Of a DNA stretch of 12,037 nt, positions 1 to 6,057 are shown in pieces. A program made the position numbers and the translations under genes. Numbering within the stretch: the first letter of the stretch is position 1; each line of letters begins with the position of its first letter. This stretch comes from an uncultured Candidatus Saccharibacteria bacterium (GTDB lineage: Bacteria; Patescibacteriota; Saccharimonadia; Saccharimonadales; Saccharimonadaceae). Under the pieces are notes generated by a model. The model saw nothing but the letters and a program-made list of their open reading frames with translations, did not search any database and had not been told where the DNA came from. The stretch lies in assembly GCA_938042055.1 (NCBI GenBank), contig CALIRX010000065.1, forward strand, positions 1 to 12,037, given 5' to 3'.

Positions 1-543
1 TATGATGTTATTATTTTGGATATAATGTTGCCAGAAATGAATGGCTATGAAGTTTGTCGAGCCCTGAGAAATGATGGTAATAAAACGCCGATTTTAATGT
101 TGACTGCGCGTGATGCGGAGCGTGATATTGTTGAAGGTTTGGACACAGGGGCGGATGATTATTTAGCTAAGCCGTTTAGCTTTGATGTGCTATTGGCTCG
201 CATAAGGGCGTTGCTTCGTAGGCCGAATGAGAAATTAGAGGAAATTCTTCAGGTGGGCGATTTGAAACTTGATCCAAGCTCGAAAAAAGTAACGCGAGCT
301 TCGCAGGAGATTAACTTGACCGCTAAGGAATATGGTGTTCTGGAATATTTGATGCGGAACAAAGGTAAGGTTTTATCGAAAGAACAGATTATATCGCACG
401 TTTGGGATTTTGATGCGGACGTATTACCGAATAATGTTGAGCTATTTATTATGTTTTTGCGACGAAAAATTGATAAGCCATTTAAGTCGAAATTAATTCA
501 CACGGTTTCTGGTTTTGGCTATAAATTGGAGGAAAAATCATGA
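1..543 (+). CDS. OmpR/PhoB-family response regulator (5' partial)
   Basis: DNA-binding response regulator of a two-component system, phosphorylated by the kinase encoded next. The reading frame is open to the left edge, so the real start lies outside the window; 180 residues remain, against about 225-230 in the family, so roughly the first 45 are missing. The visible receiver part begins YDVIILDIMLPEMNGYEV, where the Asp at bases 19-21 is the expected phospho-acceptor. The conserved Thr (MLTARD) and Lys (LAKPF) follow. The C-terminal half is a winged-helix effector domain (LTAKEYGVLEYL, then NNVELFIMFLRRKI and HTVSGFGYKL), typical of OmpR/PhoB proteins. It overlaps the kinase gene by ATGA at 540-543, with GGAGG at 528-532 serving the kinase start. 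Family assignment is secure. The target genes are unknown; the surface locus just downstream is a natural guess. Confidence 0.95.
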   Translation, partial: YDVIILDIMLPEMNGYEVCRALRNDGNKTPILMLTARDAERDIVEGLDTGADDYLAKPFSFDVLLARIRALLRRPNEKLEEILQVGDLKLDPSSKKVTRASQEINLTAKEYGVLEYLMRNKGKVLSKEQIISHVWDFDADVLPNNVELFIMFLRRKIDKPFKSKLIHTVSGFGYKLEEKS

Positions 544-1529
544 AACAGCGACGCGTCAAGCGACTAGCACTGAGTTATTTGGCTGTGATTATGACGTTAT
601 CGTTGGTATTTAGTGTGATTATTTATGCTGTTACCTCGACACAACTTAACCGAGAATTGCCGCCTGATGACCATATTAAGCAATCAGCGGATATCGAAGA
701 TCAATTTCATCATCGGTTGGAGCGACGCGACAATGAAACACGCGAAATGGTGGTAATATCTTTAATTGCGTTAAATGGTGCGATGTTGGTGTTTGGATAT
801 TGGTTGAGTCTAGTGTTGGCGCGAAGAACGTTGGCACCAATTGAACGGTCAATTGAGCAGCAAGCCCAATTTGTGTCTAATGCCAGCCACGAGCTAAGAA
901 CTCCGTTGGCAGCGTTGCTTTTGAGTAATGAAATAGCGATGCGTAAGCGTGTGCTGACCGATGAAAAAGCTCGTCAGGTTTTGAGTCAAAACGTTGAGGA
1001 AATTAAAAAACTGGCTAATCTTAGCAATTCGTTGCTGGATTTGGCGAAATCGGAAAATGCTTTGAATGATCCAGAGCTAATTGATATTTCTGAAATTATT
1101 AAAGAGGTCATAAGGCAATATTCTCAGGTTGCAAAAGCAAAGCAAGTTAAGATTTTTCATAATATTCCAGATGGTCAAAAAGTAACTTTGCAAGTAAATG
1201 CGGTTCGTCAGATTTTATCAATTTTGGTGGACAATGCTATTAAATACGCGCCACAAAAGGTTGGTGAAGTGAAGATTCAGGTTGTTTTGAATAAAAGTTC
1301 TGTGGAATTTATAGTTAAAGATAACGGACCGGGCATTTCGTCAAATGATCAAAAACACATTTTCGAGAGATTTTATCGTGCAGACGCAGCACGGACTCGA
1401 ACCGACGCGTCGGGCTATGGTTTGGGGCTGGCAATTGTTAAAACCTTGGCAGATCGCTGTGGTTATATTATTCGCATCAAAAGCCAGCCGTCAGCTGGCG
1501 CGGAATTTATACTAGCCATTCCAAATTAA
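540..1529 (+). CDS. Membrane sensor histidine kinase
   Basis: Inner-membrane sensor kinase of 329 residues, partner of the upstream response regulator. Two hydrophobic segments (about 8-31 and 70-93) bracket a short outside loop of about 38 residues. That loop is unusually charged (PPDDH, DQFHHRLERRD) and holds three His and several Asp/Glu. There is no long HAMP linker; the H-box FVSNASHELRTPL (phospho-acceptor His117) follows closely. The ATP-binding domain shows the N-box (VDNAIKYAP, Asn232), G1 (DNGPGI, 261-266), F-box (ERFYRAD) and G2 (GYGLGLAIV, 292-300). All catalytic motifs are intact. The ATG at 540 overlaps the regulator stop and has a good Shine-Dalgarno site. The signal sensed is unknown; the small polar loop could bind a cation or peptide, which is inference. 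Confidence 0.95.
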   Translation: MKQRRVKRLALSYLAVIMTLSLVFSVIIYAVTSTQLNRELPPDDHIKQSADIEDQFHHRLERRDNETREMVVISLIALNGAMLVFGYWLSLVLARRTLAPIERSIEQQAQFVSNASHELRTPLAALLLSNEIAMRKRVLTDEKARQVLSQNVEEIKKLANLSNSLLDLAKSENALNDPELIDISEIIKEVIRQYSQVAKAKQVKIFHNIPDGQKVTLQVNAVRQILSILVDNAIKYAPQKVGEVKIQVVLNKSSVEFIVKDNGPGISSNDQKHIFERFYRADAARTRTDASGYGLGLAIVKTLADRCGYIIRIKSQPSAGAEFILAIPN

Positions 1530-1555
1530 TAACAGATAGAATGTATAGTTTTTTG

Positions 1556-1570
1556 TTGTATTTTATACAA
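1556..1570. promoter_or_regulatory. Palindrome TTGTATTTTATACAA in the surface-protein upstream region
   Basis: A perfect 6-3-6 inverted repeat (TTGTAT-TTT-ATACAA) lies in the 125-base AT-rich gap between the kinase stop and the surface-protein ATG. Its right arm overlaps TACAAT (1566-1571), a plausible -10 element, but no good -35 sits 16-18 bases upstream. It could be an operator for this promoter or chance in AT-rich DNA. Nothing else recognisable is seen in 1530-1640 apart from a T-run at 1549-1554. Confidence 0.35.
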
Positions 1571-1654
1571 TTATGCTTGTAAAGCTCATTTAGTAATGAT
1601 ATTGTGAAGTCACAAATTAAATTAAAACACAAACGTGTATGGGAGGGAAACAAA

Positions 1655-3235
1655 ATGGGTGTTTCTTATACTAAAATAATCGGCGCCGCGTCGGTGGCGG
1701 CTATTGTTGGCATAGTGGCGCTTCATTCGCCGGTAAGTGCTGCGCCAGCTTCATTTACGTGGACTGGCTCAGCTGGCGACCATAAAATGTCAACGGCAGG
1801 CAACTGGAAAGAAGGTCAAGTACCAACAGAAGGTTCTAAGTTGGTATTTACTTGCGTTGAGGGCTCTACTGCTATAAAAATTCAGAACGATTTAACAGTA
1901 GCTCTGTCAGGATTAGAGGTTAAAAAGCTGGATAGTCTTCCTGACGATAAGTCGTGTGCTAGATATAATATTGATACGATGCGGTTTACGTCAGATGCTG
2001 AATTTACTGGAGATCATACCAGTAGCGATAGTAAAGATAAGCATAAAACCCCTAAAGTTTATGTTACTGGCTCTGTCACTGGCCTGTCAAGACTGAAATC
2101 GAATGGATTTGATGGAGGATTTGACAGCAAACCGACGATAAGCCGTTTTGAGGTTGCTAATGCTGGATGTGATAGTATAAGTTATTATGTAAAAGCCGCA
2201 GAACAAATTGTCGGAGAAAATGCTAGTGTGTCACTAGCTGGCGCTAATAGTATCTTGGTTAAAAATAAAGGCCAGTTAGAGATTAGTTATTATAGCAATG
2301 AGACAAGTTCTAGTAAAATCACTTTTGAAAATGGCTCGATGATTTCTCATGGAATACATTGTCAAGGCAGTGGCGGTGATATGCCGAACGTAACGACTGT
2401 TCTGTCTGGCGACATTACACTTAATGGTGATGTTGAGTATCGGTTAAGTTCAAATACTACATTAAAAATCACAGGTAAACTTAGCGGCCCTGGTAAGCTG
2501 GTTGCTCATAAAGATAATGAAGGTACAGTACTAGTTGAGTCTTCAAATAATACCAGTGGCACGCCGAATGGTCAAATTGGCTATACTAACGAGGCTAAAA
2601 CAATACAACTAGACGGCGACAAACCTGATGAGTCTGTGATTGTTAAAAAAGGTGAAACAATTTTACTGAATGGCAGTCGCTCTTATGTGACCGTTCGTGA
2701 AGGTGGTGTATTTGGCGGTGATGCCACGGTAAAGGGTCTTTATGTATCAGGTATTGTTGCTCCGGGTAATTCACCAGGTAAAATTACTGTATTGGGAGAC
2801 TTCTCTCTAGAGAATACCGGTGTATATAAGGCGGAAATCTTAAACAAAGATCACTATGATCAGATTGTTGCACATGATGTTTATATTGACGCTCAGTCGA
2901 AGCTTGATTTGACATACTTGGCTGGTGGTGTTATTAAGAAGGGTGATACCTTTACGATCATTAGTAATAACGGCACTAACCCTGTCCAGGGAACGTTTAA
3001 GGACTTACCGGAAGGTGCAGAAGTAACCGTAAGCGGTGCAACCTTCAAGATTAGTTATGTTGGCGGTGACGGTAATGATGTTGTACTGACGGCACAGAAT
3101 GACTCAAAAGCTCCAAAAGCTCCAAATACAGGTGGTGAAAAATTGTCTGTTAATTTGATTGGGGCTATAGCTGGAGTAGCTTCAGCAGCCGCTCTGCTAT
3201 TCGTAACAAAACGAAAGAGTCTTAGTAAGAAGTAA
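1655..3235 (+). CDS. Sortase-anchored surface protein with autotransporter-type beta-helix region
   Basis: Secreted, wall-attached protein of 526 residues, probably an adhesin or surface-layer protein. Residues 1-29 form a signal peptide (YTK, hydrophobic core, VSA|AP cleavage site). The mature N-terminus reads FTWTG...STAGNW...P...LVF (about 34-65), an opening common in proteins with autotransporter-associated beta-strand repeats. The region 350-480 (GGVFGGDATVKG, VAPGNSPGKITVLGDF, then YVGGDGNDVVLTA) matches the closing part of those Gram-negative and PVC-type passengers. Instead of an outer-membrane barrel the protein ends with a KAPKAPNTGG sorting motif (Asn491-Gly493), a hydrophobic stretch and the tail KRKSLSKK, a sortase signal with Ala replacing Leu. 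Four Cys (67, 101, 172, 236) could form disulfides. I chose the ATG at 1655 over an in-frame GTG at 1604 because GGGAGGG (1641-1647) sits 7 bases before it and the signal peptide then starts normally. The ligand is unknown. Confidence 0.85.
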   Translation: MGVSYTKIIGAASVAAIVGIVALHSPVSAAPASFTWTGSAGDHKMSTAGNWKEGQVPTEGSKLVFTCVEGSTAIKIQNDLTVALSGLEVKKLDSLPDDKSCARYNIDTMRFTSDAEFTGDHTSSDSKDKHKTPKVYVTGSVTGLSRLKSNGFDGGFDSKPTISRFEVANAGCDSISYYVKAAEQIVGENASVSLAGANSILVKNKGQLEISYYSNETSSSKITFENGSMISHGIHCQGSGGDMPNVTTVLSGDITLNGDVEYRLSSNTTLKITGKLSGPGKLVAHKDNEGTVLVESSNNTSGTPNGQIGYTNEAKTIQLDGDKPDESVIVKKGETILLNGSRSYVTVREGGVFGGDATVKGLYVSGIVAPGNSPGKITVLGDFSLENTGVYKAEILNKDHYDQIVAHDVYIDAQSKLDLTYLAGGVIKKGDTFTIISNNGTNPVQGTFKDLPEGAEVTVSGATFKISYVGGDGNDVVLTAQNDSKAPKAPNTGGEKLSVNLIGAIAGVASAAALLFVTKRKSLSKK

Positions 3236-3263
3236 AGAGCCGAAGTAAAGGCTTAAAAAATCG

Positions 3264-3303
3264 ACAGGCACGCCATAAGCGGTTTGACGCAGAGCGTGCC
3301 TGT
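3264..3303. repeat. Perfect 10-bp inverted repeat overlapping the sortase promoter
   Basis: ACAGGCACGC (3264-3273) and GCGTGCCTGT (3294-3303) are exact reverse complements separated by 20 bases. The left arm lies before the -35 and the right arm lies inside the promoter spacer. As RNA it would form a stable stem 28 bases after the surface-protein stop, but no U-run follows on the plus strand, so it is not a standard intrinsic terminator. On the minus strand a T6 run does follow, but no minus-strand gene is seen. It may be an operator or an mRNA 3'-end hairpin. Confidence 0.6.
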
Positions 3304-3313
3304 TGGCTACAAT
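3284..3313 (+). promoter_or_regulatory. Sigma-70-type promoter of the sortase gene
   Basis: TTGACG (3284-3289) and TACAAT (3308-3313) are separated by 18 bases, each one mismatch from consensus. Transcription would start near 3320, only a few bases before the ATG at 3323. This argues that the sortase does not start at the upstream in-frame TTG, which lies in the -35 itself. Confidence 0.6.
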
Positions 3314-3322
3314 GAGGTAGAT

Positions 3323-4327
3323 ATGGTACGGGGAGAACGAAATATACGCAATTTACAGACACCGCCAAAGGCTAGGGGTCGAGTGGTTGTACCGCGACGC
3401 AGGCTGATGAGTGATATTGTTGTAAATGTGACTGATAGTGTGAATATGAAGCATACTGCGGATATTGCTCATCATTCTGTGTCGACTAAGACAAAACAGC
3501 CTCTGCAGTGTATAAAATCAAAGAAACCTACGCTAATTAATAAAAAACTGACTCGAGCAGCCCGCTTGCTAGATGTCTACGGAGAATCTGTGATTATCGG
3601 CGATTTTCGGGGTAGTAAGCAGAGATATATTAAGCAATCTTTGCGAAATATTTTAGGCGGTAATTTTCGTAAAAATCTTCCTGGCGTAATTGCAGTTATT
3701 CTCTTGACAATCTCGATATATTCGTTTGTTGACTCTTGGCTGTTGAATAGTCGAATAAAGAACGCCGTTAATGGGGCGCCAGTAACGGCACGCAGCGATG
3801 ATTCTAATGATCGTAGAAGTAGTGAAGGTAAAGATGAAACTAAAGTGTCTAATGATGCGATTGCCAAATATAGGGTTGCTGCAGATTTGCCGCGAGTCAT
3901 CACTATTGAGAAGTTGGGGGTTAAGGCTAGGGTTTTGCAAATGAGCGTCAATTCGGACGGTTCAATGCAGTCACCTGTCAACATCTTTGATGCTGGATGG
4001 TATACCGGCAGTGTTAAGCCAGGTCAGTTAGGCGCATCAATAATTATTGGGCATGCGTCGGGTACAACTTCAGGTGGAGTTTTTAATAAGCTAGAGTCTT
4101 TGAATGCCGGTGATACGATTAGTGTCGAGCGTGGCGACGGTAAAATACTACGTTATCAGGTGATAAAAAAACAAACAGTTAAATTATCTGATGTGGATAT
4201 GAATAGTTTTATTCGGCCAGCTGATGGTGTATCTGAGGGTCTGAATTTGATGACTTGCGCTGGGGAATGGATAAAAAATTCCCAAACTCGTAATAATAGA
4301 GTAATGATATTTACTAAGCGGATTTAA
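3323..4327 (+). CDS. Transpeptidase sortase with long basic cytoplasmic N-terminus
   Basis: Membrane-anchored cysteine transpeptidase that cleaves a sorting motif and links the protein to the cell wall; the APNTG-bearing neighbour upstream is the obvious substrate. From the ATG at 3323 it has 334 residues. About 117 mostly basic, probably disordered cytoplasmic residues come first, then one membrane segment (about 118-141, NLPGVIAVILLTISIYSF), a polar linker, and the catalytic domain. Catalytic residues are visible: His244 (IIIGHASG), Cys312 (LMTCAGEW) and Arg326 (NNRVMIF). The TC-x-GE and GHAS...GGVFNKL patterns resemble class D/E/F sortases; I cannot settle the class. The long N-terminal tail is unusual, since most sortases have a few residues there. 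The start is uncertain: in-frame ATGs also occur at 3407 and 3446. The gene has its own promoter 28 bases or more after the surface protein gene. Confidence 0.9.
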   Translation: MVRGERNIRNLQTPPKARGRVVVPRRRLMSDIVVNVTDSVNMKHTADIAHHSVSTKTKQPLQCIKSKKPTLINKKLTRAARLLDVYGESVIIGDFRGSKQRYIKQSLRNILGGNFRKNLPGVIAVILLTISIYSFVDSWLLNSRIKNAVNGAPVTARSDDSNDRRSSEGKDETKVSNDAIAKYRVAADLPRVITIEKLGVKARVLQMSVNSDGSMQSPVNIFDAGWYTGSVKPGQLGASIIIGHASGTTSGGVFNKLESLNAGDTISVERGDGKILRYQVIKKQTVKLSDVDMNSFIRPADGVSEGLNLMTCAGEWIKNSQTRNNRVMIFTKRI

Positions 4328-4336
4328 GTTGTCTGG

Positions 4337-4345
4337 TGCTATAAT
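4337..4345 (+). promoter_or_regulatory. Extended -10 promoter TGCTATAAT
   Basis: TGC-TATAAT ends 6 bases before the ATG at 4352, so the predicted transcript starts at or beside the start codon (leaderless). No good -35 is seen, as is usual for extended -10 promoters. No Shine-Dalgarno sequence precedes the ATG. Confidence 0.6.
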
Positions 4346-4351
4346 CTATGC

Positions 4352-5362
4352 ATGGGAACATTGCCAGATCACGATAAATTATTAACCGACAGAGCCTTGC
4401 AATGTGCGGCGACGGAGCTAAACGTTGATTCGTCTGAATTACGGATCACGCCAGTAAGTGGTGGCTTTTCGCTTAATCGTCGAGCGTTAGTGTCATCTGG
4501 CGGTCGAACAATTTTCGTTAAAGAAGTTGATGCTAATTTATTGTCGGATGAGGGCGAGCGGGAATTAGGCTGGCTAAAAAAAGATTATGCAGTAACGCGT
4601 TTGTTACAGAAAACTTATCCGCAATATGTTGCTGATTGGACTAAATTGGCTGATGACGGTTACGTGTTGATGACGAGCAGTTACGCTTCGTCAGATGGGT
4701 GGTTGTGGCAACCTCCGACGGATAACTCTGTCGCGGAACGTTATATTTCGACGGTGATAACCGCGGTTCGAGAGTTGGAAAAAATAAAATTGCCGCAGGA
4801 GCTAATTGAAGAATTGCAATTACAACCGTTTGCGGCGAGAGAACTTGGCTTAGATGATGGGATTGATCAGATTATTGCTGACGCTGATATTCGTCGTCGG
4901 TTGATTGATAATTATCAAAAACTATTGCCAAATCAGTTGAATATTAATAAGCGGCGTTGTCAGGCTATAATTGAGCTGTTAGAAAAGCGCGATGAGTTGA
5001 TTGATATTTCGGTGCGCGCTAAAAATTTTGCCAAGCAGACGGAAGATTGCTTTAATCATTCGGATGTTCGTAGTGACAATTTGGCATTTAACCCGCAAAC
5101 TGGCGAGTTGAAGTTGGTTGACTGGAATTGGGCTTCCTATGTGCCTCAGGGATCTGGTGCGACAGAATTTCTGGTTGATATGGCGCGCCATGGTCATGAC
5201 GTAACGCCGTGGCTGGGTGAGTTGAACGCGGAAATGCTGGCGTCATTTGTCGGATTTTTCCTTACACGTAGCCTCAAGCCACCACTCAAGCCGGGTGATA
5301 ATCTTCGTCAAATGCAGGCGTTATCAGCGGCTGCTGCTTACGATTTACTGGAGCGTATGTGA
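4352..5362 (+). CDS. Aminoglycoside-phosphotransferase-fold (APH) kinase
   Basis: Soluble kinase-like phosphotransferase of 336 residues. It has the APH/choline-kinase core: a candidate ATP-binding Lys57 (IFVKEV), the catalytic loop HSDVRSDN (His236, Asp238, Asp242-Asn243) and the metal-binding Asp257 (KLVDWNWAS). These key positions look intact, so it should be active. Members phosphorylate small molecules such as sugars, choline, amino sugars, nucleosides or antibiotics, and the sequence does not tell which. A resistance role is not supported by context. It shares a GTGA overlap with the next gene, so a functional pairing with that P-loop kinase is likely. The start ATG sits 6 bases after a TATAAT box with no Shine-Dalgarno site, which suggests a leaderless message. 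The alternative reading is a fructosamine-kinase-like enzyme. Confidence 0.85.
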   Translation: MGTLPDHDKLLTDRALQCAATELNVDSSELRITPVSGGFSLNRRALVSSGGRTIFVKEVDANLLSDEGERELGWLKKDYAVTRLLQKTYPQYVADWTKLADDGYVLMTSSYASSDGWLWQPPTDNSVAERYISTVITAVRELEKIKLPQELIEELQLQPFAARELGLDDGIDQIIADADIRRRLIDNYQKLLPNQLNINKRRCQAIIELLEKRDELIDISVRAKNFAKQTEDCFNHSDVRSDNLAFNPQTGELKLVDWNWASYVPQGSGATEFLVDMARHGHDVTPWLGELNAEMLASFVGFFLTRSLKPPLKPGDNLRQMQALSAAAAYDLLERM

Positions 5363-5898
5363 CGGCCTCTCATCCGCTAATCATTCTCCGCGGTAATTCT
5401 GGTTGCGGCAAAACCAGCACGGCGCGCTTACTCCAGCGTCAACTAGGCTACGGCACGATGTTGGTGTCACAGGATGTGGTGCGCCGGGAAATACTGCGCG
5501 TGAAAGATAGCGAAAGCAATCCGGCGATTCAGCTGATTTACGATCTATGTATGTATGGCAATAACGTTGGTTATACGGTAATTTTGGAGGGTATTTTGAG
5601 CAATAAAAAATACGGCGCGATGCTGCGCCGGCTGCTGGATGATTTTCAGGGTGAAAAACTGATTTATTATTTTGACGTATCGTTTGAGGAAACAGTGCGC
5701 CGCCACGCTACCAAGCCAAACGCTCATGAATTTGGCGAATCAGAAATGCGCCAGTGGTGGAAAGATCAAGATGTTTTGAATGTACCAGACGAGCAGCGAA
5801 TCGGTGAACAGCTGTCTCAGACAGAAATTGTCGATCTGATTCACTGCGACGTTTTGGTATTATCAGAGGGAGCAAATACTTCCGCGTCTCGTATGTAA
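5359..5898 (+). CDS. Small P-loop kinase (AAA_33 / zeta-toxin-like fold)
   Basis: Soluble ATP-dependent kinase of 179 residues. Walker A is RGNSGCGKTS (Lys18, Thr19) close to the N-terminus. A SQDVVRREIL segment at 37-46 resembles the acid-base and substrate region of small-molecule kinases. VILEGIL (74-80) is Walker-B-like, and the RRHATKP segment (114-120) looks like the arginine-bearing lid. The whole protein resembles a kinase family common in Actinobacteria, annotated only as AAA-family ATPase or kinase, with zeta toxin and chloramphenicol phosphotransferase as distant relatives. No antitoxin gene is adjacent, so a toxin role is not favoured. The GTG start at 5359 overlaps the upstream stop (GTGA), with GGAG at 5350-5353. 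The substrate is unknown. Confidence 0.85.
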   Translation: MTASHPLIILRGNSGCGKTSTARLLQRQLGYGTMLVSQDVVRREILRVKDSESNPAIQLIYDLCMYGNNVGYTVILEGILSNKKYGAMLRRLLDDFQGEKLIYYFDVSFEETVRRHATKPNAHEFGESEMRQWWKDQDVLNVPDEQRIGEQLSQTEIVDLIHCDVLVLSEGANTSASRM

Positions 5899-5917
5899 AT
5901 AATACAATGTACTTTCA

Positions 5918-5947
5918 TTGACAGACGCTATATATCGCGTGTATATT
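5918..5947 (+). promoter_or_regulatory. Promoter of the nrdD operon
   Basis: TTGACA (5918-5923, perfect) and TATATT (5942-5947) are 18 bases apart. Transcription should start near 5954, giving a leader of about 100 bases before the nrdD ATG. The spacer is almost entirely filled by an NrdR-box-like palindrome, so repressor binding would block RNA polymerase. Confidence 0.7.
5925..5940. promoter_or_regulatory. NrdR box 1 (candidate)
   Basis: ACGCTATATATCGCGT matches 13 of 16 positions of the NrdR-box pattern ACACTATATATAGTGT, as I recall the consensus. It lies between the -35 and -10. NrdR is the ATP/dATP-sensing repressor of ribonucleotide reductase genes and binds two such boxes. The nrdR gene itself is not in the window. 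Confidence 0.7.
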
Positions 5948-5956
5948 CAATATTAA

Positions 5957-5972
5957 GCACTACATATGGTGT
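5957..5972. promoter_or_regulatory. NrdR box 2 (candidate)
   Basis: GCACTACATATGGTGT also matches 13 of 16 positions of the same pattern. Its start is 32 bp after that of box 1, about three helical turns, the arrangement known for NrdR operators. It falls at or just after the predicted transcription start. Confidence 0.7.
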
Positions 5973-5996
5973 TTTAGAAAATAAATAACGTTTTTT

Positions 5997-6040
5997 GCAA
6001 CATGCGCCCACTGGAGAGGTTGGGCTGGTTTGCTATTTTT
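5997..6040 (+). terminator. Terminator-like hairpin in the nrdD leader (weak)
   Basis: GCAA...TTGC (5997-6000 with 6030-6033) encloses GCCCA...TGGGC (6006-6010 with 6021-6025), and the stem is followed by TATTTTTAT (6034-6042). The fold is interrupted by mismatches and wobble pairs. It lies upstream of the nrdD Shine-Dalgarno site, so it could act as an attenuator, but it resembles no riboswitch class I recognise. Confidence 0.25.
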
Positions 6041-6057
6041 ATAAATAAGGAGGGGGA

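Noticed and set aside
1604..1654. GTG start giving 17 extra residues on the surface protein
   Set aside because: It has no Shine-Dalgarno site, and the extension would put charged residues before a normal signal peptide; ATG 1655 has a strong one.
3264..3303. Inverted repeat as intrinsic terminator of the surface-protein gene
   Set aside because: No U-run follows on the plus strand. The T-run is on the other side, where no gene would need it.
3284..3322. Sortase start at an upstream TTG
   Set aside because: The TTG is part of the -35 element TTGACG; an ATG at 3323 follows the promoter properly.
3577..3984. 135-codon minus-strand frame inside the sortase gene
   Set aside because: It is a shadow of the sortase coding frame, with no family resemblance and no promoter or ribosome site seen.
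4352..5362. Aminoglycoside resistance gene
   Set aside because: Only the general APH fold motifs are present and there is no mobile-element context; the fold covers many metabolic kinases.
5359..5898. Zeta-type toxin of a toxin-antitoxin pair
   Set aside because: There is no small antitoxin gene beside it; the coupled partner is a full-length APH-fold kinase, and the protein is closer to small-molecule kinases.
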